Source: Candidatus Krumholzibacteriia bacterium
GTDB lineage: Bacteria; Krumholzibacteriota; Krumholzibacteriia; WVZY01; JAKEHA01
Assembly: GCA_029865265.1 (NCBI GenBank)
Contig: JAOUHG010000005.1
Location: 1 to 64,000 of the forward strand
Direction: 5' to 3'
DNA: 64,000 bases
Below the pieces are notes generated by a model. The model did no database searches. It was not told the origin of the DNA and was given only the letters and a program-made list of their open reading frames with translations. Positions 18,772-27,926 of this stretch are shown in pieces. Made by a program: the position numbers and the translations under genes. The stretch's first letter is position 1. The number at the start of each line of letters is the position of its first letter.

Positions 18772-19314
18772 ATGACTCGTGGCAAGACGATGCGCGCAGC
18801 GGCGGCCTTTGCGGCCGCACTTTTTGTTTTCTCGGTCGCATCACCGGCTCTCGCGGGGTCGGGTACTGGGTCGGTGGTCCGCTCGATCCTGCTGCCGGGA
18901 CTCGGCCAGGCGCACGACGGCCACTACACGAAGGCCACGATCTTCGCCTCCGCGGCCATCGTTTCGTGGGTGGGGCTGTTCGCAACCCAGGTGGAGTACT
19001 CGCGCACGACGGAACGCTACGAAGGCTACAAGAACACCTACCTCTACTATAATGACCAGCTGGCGGCCGGGCAGGTCATCCTCGAGTCCGACATCCAGGC
19101 CACGTACGACAGCATGTCAAAGGCGTATTCGGAGGCCGACAGCGACGAGACGTGGCGCAACTTCTTCGTCGGTGCGCTGATCGTCACCTACGCCGTGAAC
19201 ATCGTCGATATCATCATCTCCCAGCCCGAGACGGGCGAGGTCCAGAAGGACCCGGCCATGTCGCTCGAGTGGACCGGCGAGCAGATGCGGGTCGTGCGCA
19301 CCATTCGTTTCTAG
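18772..19314 (+). CDS. Envelope protein, DUF5683-like
   Basis: This 180-residue protein starts at MTRGKTMR and has a clear signal peptide ending around ALAGSG. The next segment, SILLPGLGQAHDGHYTKATIF, resembles the 'LLPGxGQ' opening of DUF5683-type membrane proteins, with two hydrophobic segments (about residues 60-75 and 125-145). Between them is a Tyr-rich polar part. I cannot give a function. The next gene, a lipoprotein, starts 12 bases downstream, so the two are probably cotranscribed from the promoter at 18646-18674. Confidence 0.75.
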   Translation: MTRGKTMRAAAAFAAALFVFSVASPALAGSGTGSVVRSILLPGLGQAHDGHYTKATIFASAAIVSWVGLFATQVEYSRTTERYEGYKNTYLYYNDQLAAGQVILESDIQATYDSMSKAYSEADSDETWRNFFVGALIVTYAVNIVDIIISQPETGEVQKDPAMSLEWTGEQMRVVRTIRF

Positions 19315-19326
19315 GAGCCAACCCTC

Positions 19327-19731
19327 ATGCGAGTTCCCCTGATCACCAGAAAGATCCCCACGCTCGCGGCGGCGCTGACGTTCGTAGCCGTGCTGCCCGT
19401 GCTCGTTGCCTGTCCCAAGCACGAGGACTTTCCCCAGCCCCTGGACGTGCAGCCCGTGCCGGTCCCGCAGAACTTCGTCATCACCCAGCCGGACCCGCAG
19501 GTGAACGATTACGATTTCCAGTGGACCATCGACGACCCCAACGGGATCGTGGACCGCTACCGCATCTACCTGGTGGGCGGGGAGTTCTCGGCCGACGAGC
19601 TGCTTTCGGAGACCGACCAGACCACGCTGCTGACCTCATTCCCGTTTTCGATCCAGGGACTCCGATTCGCGGTGTCCGCGGTGAGTAGCGAAAACGTCGA
19701 AGGCAGCCAGGCCCAGAAGATCGCCCCCTGA
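19327..19731 (+). CDS. Small lipoprotein with fibronectin III-like domain
   Basis: This 134-residue protein has a signal peptide ending in the lipobox LVAC, then a Pro/Val-rich linker and about 90 residues of alternating beta-strand pattern. VNDYDFQWTIDDPNGIVDRYRIYL resembles the B-C strands of a fibronectin type III domain. It should be an outer- or inner-membrane lipoprotein with one binding domain. The ribosome site is AGGAG, eight bases before the ATG. It follows the DUF5683-like gene closely. Ligand unknown. Confidence 0.75.
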   Translation: MRVPLITRKIPTLAAALTFVAVLPVLVACPKHEDFPQPLDVQPVPVPQNFVITQPDPQVNDYDFQWTIDDPNGIVDRYRIYLVGGEFSADELLSETDQTTLLTSFPFSIQGLRFAVSAVSSENVEGSQAQKIAP

Positions 19732-19751
19732 TAACGCCATACAAATCAGTC

Positions 19752-19760
19752 TGTTATAGT
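19752..19760 (+). promoter_or_regulatory. Possible extended -10 promoter of the Ser/Thr kinase gene
   Basis: TGTTATAGT is an extended -10 (TGn then TATAGT) in a locally AT-rich spacer, about 105 bases before the kinase ATG. No -35 is visible. Confidence 0.35.
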
Positions 19761-19865
19761 TGTACCTTTGAGTAACCTGTAAGGCGCGGGGTCTCCCCCT
19801 GCGTCCGTGGTACGATCCGTGCAAGCCCCGCATGCCCCCCGTCTTTTCCCGGGGTGCACTTGGGA

Positions 19866-21527
19866 ATGCAAGCCACCATCCGGATACCAGGGTACGACTC
19901 GTTCCAGCAGATCGCCGTGGGCGGGATGGCGGTCGTCTTCAAGGCGCGCAAGCAGTCATTGAAGAAGACCGTCGCCGTCAAGGTGCTGCTCCCGCATCTG
20001 GCCGCCGACGCGCGCTTCGTCATGCGCTTCCAGCAGGAGGCCGAGGCGGCGGCGAGCGTCCAGCACGACAACATCGTCAACGTCATCGACTACGGCCACG
20101 AGGACGATGCCTACTACATCGTGATGGAGTTCTACGACGGCCCGACCGTGGAAGAACTGCTGCGGGCGCGCCCGCGCATCCCGGTCGACATCGCGCTGAG
20201 CATCGCGCTGCACGTGGCCTACGGTCTGGATGCTGCGCACGCACAGAGCTTGGTGCACCGTGACATCAAACCGGCGAATATAATTCTGACGCGCCAGGGC
20301 GCCATCAAGATCGCCGACTTCGGCCTCGCCAAGGACGTCGAGAAGATCACGCTGGTCACCCACGACGGCAAGGTGGTGGGGACACCGGCATACATGTCGC
20401 CCGAGCAGACGCGCGGCGAGCCGGTTGACAAGCCCAGCGACATATTCTCGCTGGGCGTGGTGCTCTACGAGATGCTGGCGGGCAAGCGGCCCTTCGAGGG
20501 CAGCAGCTTCTCCGAGGTGATCGATCGGATCCAGTCGTTCCAGCCGCCATCCCCGTCGTCGTTGAACCCCGAGGTCGATGCCTCCGTGGAGAGCATCGTC
20601 AACGCCATGATGGCCAAGTCGCCGCTGCAGCGCATGCCCTCGATGCAGATGGTGTGCTCCGCCATCGATGCGGTGATGCGCGACCACGAATTCCAGATCG
20701 ACCGTCGCGGCCTCAAGGATTTCTGCGCCGACCCGCAGGGATACAAGGGCGCACGCTCCAGCAAGAGCGGCACCGAGCGCGTGCGCAACTTCCTCGGGCG
20801 TATGGGACTGGGCACCGTTCCCGCCATCGAGGAGGACGCCGGCGTGGATCGGGTGCCCCCGCCCGCCAAGGTGGAACTCGACCCAACCCTCGACTACCGC
20901 ATCACGCTCCTGAAGATCGACCGCGAACTGGAGACGCCGGACAGCTTCGCGCTCAAGCTGGCCATGCGCCTGAAGGCGCCGGTACCGCGCATGCGGTCGC
21001 TGGCCGCGCGCGCCCCCTGCGTGCTGGTGGAGCGGCTCCCCTACAAGAAGGCCCGCTGGCTGGTCAACGTGGTCAAGGAACTGGGCGGGGAGGCGCGCAT
21101 GGACGCCATCGTGCCGCCGTCCGCCGTGGCCAGCGCGCGGCCGGAAGCGCCGCCGCCGCCGGTGCCGCCGGTGCCGGCACAGCCAGAACCGGAGTCACCG
21201 TCCGGGAAGGTGCAGAGTCCACGCAGCGTCCCCAAGGGCGCGATCGTCTGTCCGAGCTGCGGATGGGAGGAGGACATGGGCGCGAAGTTCTGCACCATGT
21301 GCCGCCACTCCTTCAACAAGACCGACAAGATCGACCTCAATGCCATGCGCCAGCCGGGTTTCGCTGACCCCGCGCAGAATCCGCTGTCGACCGACGAGAG
21401 CCCCGAACTGGTGCACCAGTCCCGGCGCAGGTGGCACGCGGAAGTGCCCGGCGGGCTGGTCATCGGCATCGGCGCGGCGCTGCTCCTCCTGCCGATCATC
21501 CTCTTCCTGGTAAACCTCGGTCGCTGA
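19866..21527 (+). CDS. Membrane-anchored serine/threonine protein kinase with zinc ribbon
   Basis: This 553-residue protein has a complete kinase domain at residues about 10-270: VAVK Lys39, HRDIKPAN with Asp133 and Asn138, DFG 151-153, and GTPAYMSPE. The glycine loop is altered (IAVGGMAVV instead of GxGGMGxV). A middle region (about 345-420) has a pattern like the ribosomal L7/L12 C-terminal fold. A Pro-rich linker leads to a zinc ribbon (CPSC...CTMC), and the last 25 residues form a membrane helix, so the kinase is cytoplasmic and tail-anchored. A GTG at 19854 is an alternative start. Substrates are unknown. Confidence 0.92.
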   Translation: MQATIRIPGYDSFQQIAVGGMAVVFKARKQSLKKTVAVKVLLPHLAADARFVMRFQQEAEAAASVQHDNIVNVIDYGHEDDAYYIVMEFYDGPTVEELLRARPRIPVDIALSIALHVAYGLDAAHAQSLVHRDIKPANIILTRQGAIKIADFGLAKDVEKITLVTHDGKVVGTPAYMSPEQTRGEPVDKPSDIFSLGVVLYEMLAGKRPFEGSSFSEVIDRIQSFQPPSPSSLNPEVDASVESIVNAMMAKSPLQRMPSMQMVCSAIDAVMRDHEFQIDRRGLKDFCADPQGYKGARSSKSGTERVRNFLGRMGLGTVPAIEEDAGVDRVPPPAKVELDPTLDYRITLLKIDRELETPDSFALKLAMRLKAPVPRMRSLAARAPCVLVERLPYKKARWLVNVVKELGGEARMDAIVPPSAVASARPEAPPPPVPPVPAQPEPESPSGKVQSPRSVPKGAIVCPSCGWEEDMGAKFCTMCRHSFNKTDKIDLNAMRQPGFADPAQNPLSTDESPELVHQSRRRWHAEVPGGLVIGIGAALLLLPIILFLVNLGR

Positions 21528-21529
21528 GT

Positions 21530-22441
21530 TCAGGCACCGAAGAGATCGTCCGTTGCCGCGTCGCCGGGATCCGCAACCGTGGTCTCCAGCAGGCGCGGGT
21601 ACGCTCGGCGCAGGGGCGCCGGGGCCGGTGGCCGCCGGGCGGTAAGGATCGCTTCCAGCTCGAAGGCGTTGGCAGGCGCCTGGCCCCGAAAGTGATTGTT
21701 CAACACCACGAAGACGCGCTCGCTGCCGGCGGCCGCACGGCGGATCACAGCGGCCCAGGGCGAGAGCTCATCGGCCGAGTAGAGATAGTCGTAGCGGGCG
21801 TCGCGGCCCGCCTCGGCGCCGAACCAGTTGCGGTAGTTGCGGCCGTGGAAGCGGAAGTAGGCTCCGGCCGGACCGGGACGAAACCGGTACGGTGGACGCG
21901 ACTCGCCGATCACGGGCTGGTCGATACCGCACACCGCAACGTCATGCGACTCGAGAAACGACTCGGCCGGTTCGCTGTTCCAACTGGCGTGACGAACCTC
22001 CAGTGCCAGCGGAAGCGGATCGAGCGATGCGACCAACGCGTCGACCCGCCGTCGCGCCGCGTCTTCGAAACGGAACGACCAGGGAAACTGGAGCAGAACG
22101 CAGCCCAGGCGGCCAGCGTCGAGCAGGGGCTGCATGGCGGCGCGAAACGCGTCCACTTCGCGCGGGCGGTCGAGGGGACCGTGCGTCATGGACTGGTGGG
22201 CCTTGGCGGTGAAGAGAAAGCGCGGATTGTGCGTGACGCGTTCCGCCCAGCGCCGGCATGTTTCCGGCGCGGGCACCCGGTAGAAGGTGCTGTTGATTTC
22301 GTCGAGGTTAAAGTACGATGCGACGTACTCGAGCGCGTCGAAACCGCGGGGACGCGGTGACGGGTAGAAGATCCCGTTCCAGTCCTCGTACTGCCATCCG
22401 GCGGGACCGATGTGCAGGCGCTCTTGGAGATCAACCGACAA
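21530..22441 (-). CDS. DUF72 (YecE-like) TIM-barrel family protein
   Basis: The protein begins LHIGPAGWQYEDWNGIFYP, the standard DUF72 opening. Later it has FNLDEINSTFYRVP, RFLFTAKAHQSMTH, LLQFPWSF, LALEVRHASW and AYFRFHGRNYRNWFG, all typical. Its activity is unknown; the fold is a TIM barrel. The start is uncertain: I chose TTG 22441 because GGGAG lies six bases upstream and no ATG or GTG fits in frame near the conserved opening. That gives 303 residues. It converges on the kinase gene, with stops two bases apart, and runs divergent from the GT-C gene. Confidence 0.85.
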   Translation of the reverse strand: MSVDLQERLHIGPAGWQYEDWNGIFYPSPRPRGFDALEYVASYFNLDEINSTFYRVPAPETCRRWAERVTHNPRFLFTAKAHQSMTHGPLDRPREVDAFRAAMQPLLDAGRLGCVLLQFPWSFRFEDAARRRVDALVASLDPLPLALEVRHASWNSEPAESFLESHDVAVCGIDQPVIGESRPPYRFRPGPAGAYFRFHGRNYRNWFGAEAGRDARYDYLYSADELSPWAAVIRRAAAGSERVFVVLNNHFRGQAPANAFELEAILTARRPPAPAPLRRAYPRLLETTVADPGDAATDDLFGA

Positions 22442-22522
22442 GCCGTGCTCCCGGAGTCCGCCCGCGTCGCGGGCGCTGCGGATTATAACACGAGACGGCG
22501 CTTTGCAGCGATCACACGCACG

Positions 22523-24076
22523 ATGAACCCACACCGTCCGGACGCAGCGGGAATCACCGAGTGGCGCGCAAGGCGAGCGCTGCTCGCCATCGTTGCGATC
22601 GGCGCCATCCTGCGCCTGTTCCACATCGGCTACCAGAGCCTGTGGGTGGACGAGATGCTCACGCTCGAGGTGGCGACCCCCAAGCCCGGCTATCCCATCT
22701 GGCAGCTGCTGCTTCACAATATCCACGGCCCGCTGCACACGTTCGTCGTGTTTCTGTTCCGCGGTGTGTCGGAGTCCGATGCATGGCTGCGGCTGCCCAG
22801 CGCCATCGCCGGCATTGTGTCGATTCCGCTTCTGTTCGGGTGGCTGCGGCCGCGGCTGGGCGCAAGGACGGCGCTGTGGAGTGCGCTGCTGCTCGCTATC
22901 AATCCGCTGCACATCCATTATTCGCAGGAACTGCGCAACTACGCGTTCGTGGTCTGTTTCGTGCTGGCCGGTTGCGTGCAGATCGACCGCCTGACGGCGG
23001 GCTGGTCGCGCGGGCGCGCATTCGGATTGTCATCGCTGGTTGCGGCGGCGGTGTTGTCGAACTTCTCGGCCGTGTTCGCATTCGCGGCGCAGAGCATTGC
23101 ATTCCTGCGCGGTGCGGGGAGGTTGCGGGTTTGGTTGCCACGCTGGGCGGCTGTTGGCCTGATGGCCGCCGCGCTGTTATCGCCGTGGATCTATCGAGTC
23201 ACCACCTACATCGATTTCGGAAGGCTGGCCACGCCGGTTATGCCCGGGCAGCTGGATCCATCCGAACGCCTGCGCGGCGAAACCACGTTCCGTTTCGAAT
23301 CCATCCCCTACGCGGTGTACGCCTACTCGGTCGGTCTTTCCCTGGGGCCATCGCTGCGCGAGTTGCACGGTGACGCCTCGCTCGGCTCGGTGGTGCAGCG
23401 CCACGCCGCGGTCGTGTTGTGGGTGGGGCTGCTGTTCGGAGCCGTGACCCTGGCGGGCCTGCGCGCGGTGCGGCGCGCCATGGGGTGGGGAGGCCTGCTG
23501 GAGATGGCGGGATACCTGCTCATTCCACTGGTGGCGACGCTGCTGCTGAACTGGCAGAACGCAAAGGCGTTCAATGTCCGCTACGTGCTGGTGGGGTTGC
23601 CCGCGTACGTCGCCTTTCTCGCCGCGGGTGTGACGTCGCTGCGCGCAACGAGGCGGCTGTGGGTGGGCGGGGCGCTGGCCGCCACCAGCCTGCTCTCGCT
23701 CGGAAACCACTACTTCAACCCGCGCTTCGCCAGGGAAGACGTCAAGCGCGCCGTGGCAGGGGTTGAAGCCCGCGCGGACGGACGGGAGTGCATCTTCGCG
23801 CCCACGGTGTGGCCGGTGGTGCGGCACTACCTCACCACGGATGCGCCGCTCCACTTCGTCTACGGGGGCCCGCCGGGAGTGGCGCAACGACAACTCGACG
23901 CGATGTTCGCACAGTGCGACACGTTCTGGTATCTGCGCGCGCGCCCGTGGGTCGATGACCCGGACGGTCGTGTGCGCGACGAGATTGAACGACGCTGCGA
24001 ACCGCTGGATCATTTCAGCACCGCCGGTGTCGAAGCCACCCGCTACCGCGTGAAGCAACCTCTCGCTCCCGAATAG
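22523..24076 (+). CDS. GT-C (GT39/ArnT-like) membrane glycosyltransferase
   Basis: This 517-residue protein with about eleven membrane helices has the first-loop acidic pair Asp43-Glu44 (SLWVDEMLTLE), the catalytic-site signature of GT-C enzymes that use lipid-phosphate sugar donors. NPLHIHYSQELRNYAFVV, a second family mark, follows near residue 130. It probably transfers a sugar outside the cytoplasmic membrane. No sugar-donor gene lies next to it, so the acceptor is unknown. The ATG at 22523 has only a weak ribosome site. Upstream in-frame sequence overlaps the divergent DUF72 gene and is unlikely to be translated. Confidence 0.85.
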   Translation: MNPHRPDAAGITEWRARRALLAIVAIGAILRLFHIGYQSLWVDEMLTLEVATPKPGYPIWQLLLHNIHGPLHTFVVFLFRGVSESDAWLRLPSAIAGIVSIPLLFGWLRPRLGARTALWSALLLAINPLHIHYSQELRNYAFVVCFVLAGCVQIDRLTAGWSRGRAFGLSSLVAAAVLSNFSAVFAFAAQSIAFLRGAGRLRVWLPRWAAVGLMAAALLSPWIYRVTTYIDFGRLATPVMPGQLDPSERLRGETTFRFESIPYAVYAYSVGLSLGPSLRELHGDASLGSVVQRHAAVVLWVGLLFGAVTLAGLRAVRRAMGWGGLLEMAGYLLIPLVATLLLNWQNAKAFNVRYVLVGLPAYVAFLAAGVTSLRATRRLWVGGALAATSLLSLGNHYFNPRFAREDVKRAVAGVEARADGRECIFAPTVWPVVRHYLTTDAPLHFVYGGPPGVAQRQLDAMFAQCDTFWYLRARPWVDDPDGRVRDEIERRCEPLDHFSTAGVEATRYRVKQPLAPE

Positions 24077-24380
24077 CTCCTTCTCATTGTCGGCTCGACG
24101 GGCGTGGACGATTACCGATCCGACGCGATTTCCGCAGCGCGATTTCAAATGCTTCGCGCGAGGACCATGAGCGGAGGAGCGGTAATCGTACACGGCAACG
24201 TGAAACATCCCACTGTAATGAGCCGGGAGAAACCCCGCTCCCCGCGCTTCCTCCGGTTGGGACGATTCGTGCAACGGACGGGCTCGGCGGACGACATGTC
24301 CCGCCGGCCAGGGTTTCATTGCCGCCCGTGCGAGGCATCGCGCGGAATCGCGGGTAATCCGTTGTTCGAAGGAGACACAG
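24077..24380. other. Intergenic region, nothing recognised
   Basis: These 304 bases separate the GT-C gene from a lipoprotein gene. Apart from the GAAGGAG ribosome site at the right edge, I find no promoter pair, terminator hairpin, RNA or convincing small gene. An open frame beginning at 24104 runs into the lipoprotein gene out of frame and is not protein-like. Confidence 0.4.
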
Positions 24381-24860
24381 ATGACTTCGCCCCACAACCG
24401 TCGTCGCGCCAGTTGCGTGTGGCTGATTGCGACGCTTGCTCTTGCATCGTGCGCCAGCCGCCCACCCGTTCGCGAGGCCGACGACTCCGTCCGCCTGTTG
24501 CGGGCCGAATACCTCCAGGCCAACCCGGGTGGTGAGTTCAATCCCAACATCCAGCGCAGCGAAGTGGCGCTGGGCATGCGCTTCGAGGACGTCGTCGCCT
24601 CCTGGGGAATCCCGGACGCGCGCGAGCGTAACGGCGACGGGGTTCACGAGCGGTGGACCTACAGCGTCACCGATCGCTGGAATGGCGACTGGGTGCGCTA
24701 CGACCTCGTGTTCGAGAAGAAGGCGCTCGCGTCATGGGAAACCATGCGCAACGTGGCTTCCAGCCACGCCCTGACCGAACGGGGCGCGGCACCCGCCGCG
24801 CCGCCGCTTCCCGCATCCAGCTCCGCCGGGCTGACCGCCGGGGGCGTGGTCCGTCGCTGA
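24381..24860 (+). CDS. Putative lipoprotein with BamE/SmpA-like motif
   Basis: This 159-residue protein has an Arg-rich start and a signal ending in the lipobox LASC. After a short polar segment, the part reading ALGMRFEDVVASWGIPD with the later RWTYSVTDRWNGDW resembles the 'G(M/T)(T/S)xxxVxxxxGxPD' and 'W.Y' pattern of the BamE/SmpA fold. The end is a low-complexity Ala/Pro/Ser tail. It should sit in the outer membrane or periplasm. The ribosome site GAAGGAG is good. A strong terminator hairpin follows the stop, so this is a single-gene unit. Confidence 0.78.
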   Translation: MTSPHNRRRASCVWLIATLALASCASRPPVREADDSVRLLRAEYLQANPGGEFNPNIQRSEVALGMRFEDVVASWGIPDARERNGDGVHERWTYSVTDRWNGDWVRYDLVFEKKALASWETMRNVASSHALTERGAAPAAPPLPASSSAGLTAGGVVRR

Positions 24861-24880
24861 CCCTGCCCGCTGCCGCCCTC

Positions 24881-24920
24881 GCCCGGTCCCACGGTTCGCC
24901 CGTGGGGCCGGGCTTATCTT
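24881..24920 (+). terminator. Rho-independent terminator after the lipoprotein gene
   Basis: A 13-bp stem with one G-T wobble (24881-24893 with 24901-24913) and a 7-base loop is followed by TTATCTT. The last two T are also the start of the -35 box of the hsp20 promoter. Confidence 0.7.
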
Positions 24921-24947
24921 GACACTGCCAGAACCCACCGCTACAGT
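24919..24947 (+). promoter_or_regulatory. Sigma70-type promoter of hsp20-lon
   Basis: A perfect TTGACA (24919-24924), a 17-base spacer and TACAGT (24942-24947) lie about 85 bases before the hsp20 start. No CIRCE repeat (TTAGCACTC-N9-GAGTGCTAA) is visible in the leader. Confidence 0.7.
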
Positions 24948-25030
24948 GCACTTGCGTCGTAATCCGCGACGCGAACGATGTTTACAGGCGCCGCCGCAAG
25001 AGGGGCAGCCTTCGTGAGGAGAATGGAGCC

Positions 25031-25492
25031 ATGAATCCCAAGATGCCGCCCGTGACGCTCGAGAGGCTCTCGACGAGCGAATTCGACAATATCCGCGAAC
25101 TGCTCGAAATGCTCATGTCCGAGCACACCCCCGCCAAGCACAAGATCAAGATGAAGACCAGCTTCGGCTGGGAGCCTCCCATGAACGTATTCGAGACGGA
25201 CGGGGAGTTCGTGGTGATCATGGACATCTCGGGAATGTCGCGCAAGGACATCGCGGTGGCAACCGACGGCGCGATCCTGCGCATCAGCGGCGTGCGCAAG
25301 GATCTCATTCCTCCCGGCAAGAAGCAGTTTCACTCGCTGGAGATCCAGGTGGGACCGTTCCAGCGCATGATCGGGATTCCGTCCCCGGTGGACGCGGGCA
25401 GCCTGACGACCCGCTACGACAACGGCCTGCTGGAGATCCGGCTCAAGAAGTCGGCCGAAGGGCCGGGGCGTCGTCGCGTAGAGATCGAGTAG
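25031..25492 (+). CDS. Small heat shock protein, Hsp20/alpha-crystallin family
   Basis: This 153-residue ATP-independent holdase chaperone has its alpha-crystallin domain at about residues 50-140: PPMNVFETDGEFVVIMDISGM, ILRISGVRKD, FHSLEIQVGPFQRMIGIP, and the end strand YDNGLLEIRLKK with the conserved NGLLxI motif. The N-terminal 45 residues are the variable arm. The ribosome site is GAGGAG. lon starts 23 bases after the stop, so chaperone and protease share the promoter at 24919-24947, a sensible heat-response pair. Confidence 0.93.
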   Translation: MNPKMPPVTLERLSTSEFDNIRELLEMLMSEHTPAKHKIKMKTSFGWEPPMNVFETDGEFVVIMDISGMSRKDIAVATDGAILRISGVRKDLIPPGKKQFHSLEIQVGPFQRMIGIPSPVDAGSLTTRYDNGLLEIRLKKSAEGPGRRRVEIE

Positions 25493-25515
25493 CGCACACC
25501 AACCAGGAGTTACCG

Positions 25516-27876
25516 GTGAAGTCTCGCAGCACGCTCGAGTTCGAAGATACGGGGATCCAGGCGGGGAGCATTCCCCGCGAACTGGCCATCCTGCCCATCA
25601 ACGATGCGGTGGTCTTCCCGCTGATGATGGTCCCGCTGATTCTCCGCGATCCCGCATTGTTGCGCCTGGCCGACGAAGCCCTGGCCGAGCACAAGATCAT
25701 CGGCGCGTTCACGCAGCGCAACCAGGAGACCGAACACCCCGGGCCCGAGGACATCTACTCGGTGGGCACGGCCATCCACATCCAGAAGATGATCCGTTTT
25801 CCCAACGGCGAAATGCGCCTGCTGGCGCAGGGGATCTCGCGGGTCAGGCTGGCCGAGGTGACACAGGTGGTTCCGTACCTCAAGGGGCGGGTGGAGCCGC
25901 TGGACGAGGTGGACGTCGAGAACGACGTGCACAAGGCGTACGCGCAGAACGTGATCCGGACCTTCTCGCGCATGGTGGACGAATCGGACACCCTCGCCGA
26001 CGAGCTGAAGATCATCATCAACAACATCAAAGAGGGTGGGCGCATGGCGGACGTCATCGCCACCAACCTCAACATCGAGCTGGACCGCAAACAGAAACTC
26101 CTCGAGGAGATCGACAGCACGGAGCGTCTCAAGCTGCTGGCACGCTATCTCGCCGATGAAATGGAAGTGATGAAGCTGGGGCGCAAGCTGCAGGCGGACG
26201 TCAAGAAAGAGATGGATCGCGAGCAGCGCGAGTACTACCTGCGCCAGCAGTTGAAGGCCATCCGCCGCGAACTGGGCGAAGACGACGACCGCACCGTTGA
26301 AGCCGAGGACCTGCGCACCAAGATCGAGGCGGCACAGCTGTCCGACGTCGCGCGCGACACGGCCATGAAGGAGCTGGACCGCCTGGAGAAGATGTCGCCC
26401 GGGGCGGCGGAGTACACCGTCTCCAAGACGTACATCGACTGGATTTTGGAACTGCCCTGGGTTGCCACTACCGACGACAACCTCGACATCACGCAGGCGG
26501 AGAAGGTGCTCCACGAGGACCACTACGACCTGGAGCGGGTCAAGGAGCGCATCCTCGAGTTCCTGTCGGTGAAGAAGTTGAAGCAGTCCATGAAGGGCTC
26601 CATCATCTGTTTTGCGGGCCCGCCGGGGGTGGGGAAGACGTCGCTGGGCAAGTCCATTGCGCGCGCAATGGGACGCAAGTTCGTGCGCATTTCGCTGGGC
26701 GGCATGCGCGACGAGGCGGAGATCCGCGGTCACCGCCGCACCTACATCGGCGCGCTGCCCGGTCGCATCATCCAGGGCATGCGCACCGCGGGCAGCAACA
26801 ACCCCGTGTTCATGCTGGACGAGATCGACAAGCTCGGCGCGGACTTCCGCGGCGACCCGGCCGCGGCGCTGCTCGAGGTGCTCGACCCCGCGCAGAACGA
26901 CAGCTTCGAGGACCACTACCTGAACATCCCGTTCGATCTCTCAAAGGTGCTCTTCATCGCCACCGCCAACGTGCTGGAAACCATTCCGCGCCCGTTGCTG
27001 GACCGCATGGAGATCATCGAGATCCCCGGGTACATCACCATCGACAAGATTGAGATCGCGAAGAAGTATCTGCTGCCGCGGCAGCTGGACGAGAACGGCA
27101 TCCCACCCAAGCTGCTCAAGGTCACCGACGAGGGACACCGTTTTATCATCCGCAAGTACACGCGCGAGGCGGGGGTGCGCGAACTGGAGCGCAAGCTGGC
27201 CGGCATCTGCCGCAAGGTGGCACGCCGCATCGCCAGCGGCAACAAGCGCCCGGTGCGCATCAGCGAGCGCACGGTGGCCAACTACCTGGGGCAGGAGGAG
27301 TACCGCAGCGAGATCGCGCGCAAGAAGCCGGCGGTGGGCGTGGTGACCGGGATGGCGAAGACGTTTGACGGCGGCGAGATCCTGTTCATCGAGGCGGTGA
27401 AGATGCGCGGCAGCGGGCACCTGCGACTCACCGGGCAGCTCGGGGGCGTGATGCGGGAGAGCGCGGAGGCGGCCATGTCGTTCATCGCGTCCCAGTACCT
27501 GCCGCGCGCCAAGGACAAGGAGTTCTTCCAGAAGTACGACATCCACATCCATGTCCCCGCCGGTGCCGTCCCCAAGGACGGACCCAGCGCGGGCGTGGCC
27601 ATCGCCGCCACCATCGCCTCGCTCCTGTTCGACAAGCCTGCCCGGAATGATGTCGCCATGACGGGTGAGATCACCCTGACAGGCCAGGTTCTGGCCATCG
27701 GGGGGCTCAAGGACAAGGTGATCGCCGCCCACCGGGCCGGCATCCGCACCGTTCTTTTCCCGGAGTCCAACCGCCGGGATGTGGACGAAATTCCGGATAT
27801 CATCAAGAAGGACTTGAACTTGGTGCCCCTGAACCGTGCGGCCGAGGCCATCGACAAGACCCTGATCTGGGACTGA
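25516..27876 (+). CDS. lon: Lon ATP-dependent protease
   Basis: This 786-residue protein has all Lon domains in order: the N-terminal LonSB substrate domain (LAILPINDAVVFPLMMVPL), a helical linker with REYYLRQQLKAIRRELGE, the AAA+ domain with Walker A GPPGVGKT at residues 368-375 and Walker B VFMLDEIDK, and the C-terminal serine protease. The catalytic Ser691 lies in PKDGPSAG and the catalytic lysine is residue 732 in GGLKDK. It degrades damaged and regulatory proteins in the cytoplasm. The start is GTG with CAGGAG upstream. It follows hsp20 in one transcript. Confidence 0.97.
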   Translation: MKSRSTLEFEDTGIQAGSIPRELAILPINDAVVFPLMMVPLILRDPALLRLADEALAEHKIIGAFTQRNQETEHPGPEDIYSVGTAIHIQKMIRFPNGEMRLLAQGISRVRLAEVTQVVPYLKGRVEPLDEVDVENDVHKAYAQNVIRTFSRMVDESDTLADELKIIINNIKEGGRMADVIATNLNIELDRKQKLLEEIDSTERLKLLARYLADEMEVMKLGRKLQADVKKEMDREQREYYLRQQLKAIRRELGEDDDRTVEAEDLRTKIEAAQLSDVARDTAMKELDRLEKMSPGAAEYTVSKTYIDWILELPWVATTDDNLDITQAEKVLHEDHYDLERVKERILEFLSVKKLKQSMKGSIICFAGPPGVGKTSLGKSIARAMGRKFVRISLGGMRDEAEIRGHRRTYIGALPGRIIQGMRTAGSNNPVFMLDEIDKLGADFRGDPAAALLEVLDPAQNDSFEDHYLNIPFDLSKVLFIATANVLETIPRPLLDRMEIIEIPGYITIDKIEIAKKYLLPRQLDENGIPPKLLKVTDEGHRFIIRKYTREAGVRELERKLAGICRKVARRIASGNKRPVRISERTVANYLGQEEYRSEIARKKPAVGVVTGMAKTFDGGEILFIEAVKMRGSGHLRLTGQLGGVMRESAEAAMSFIASQYLPRAKDKEFFQKYDIHIHVPAGAVPKDGPSAGVAIAATIASLLFDKPARNDVAMTGEITLTGQVLAIGGLKDKVIAAHRAGIRTVLFPESNRRDVDEIPDIIKKDLNLVPLNRAAEAIDKTLIWD

Positions 27877-27926
27877 TTGGCCCTTGTCTTGCAATACCTT
27901 AGACGGTTTTGGGTGAGGACCGGACC

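Noticed and set aside
24104-24535. A 143-codon plus-strand frame in the gap before the lipoprotein gene
   Set aside because: Overlaps the lipoprotein gene out of frame, has a GTG start without ribosome site, and its product is not protein-like.
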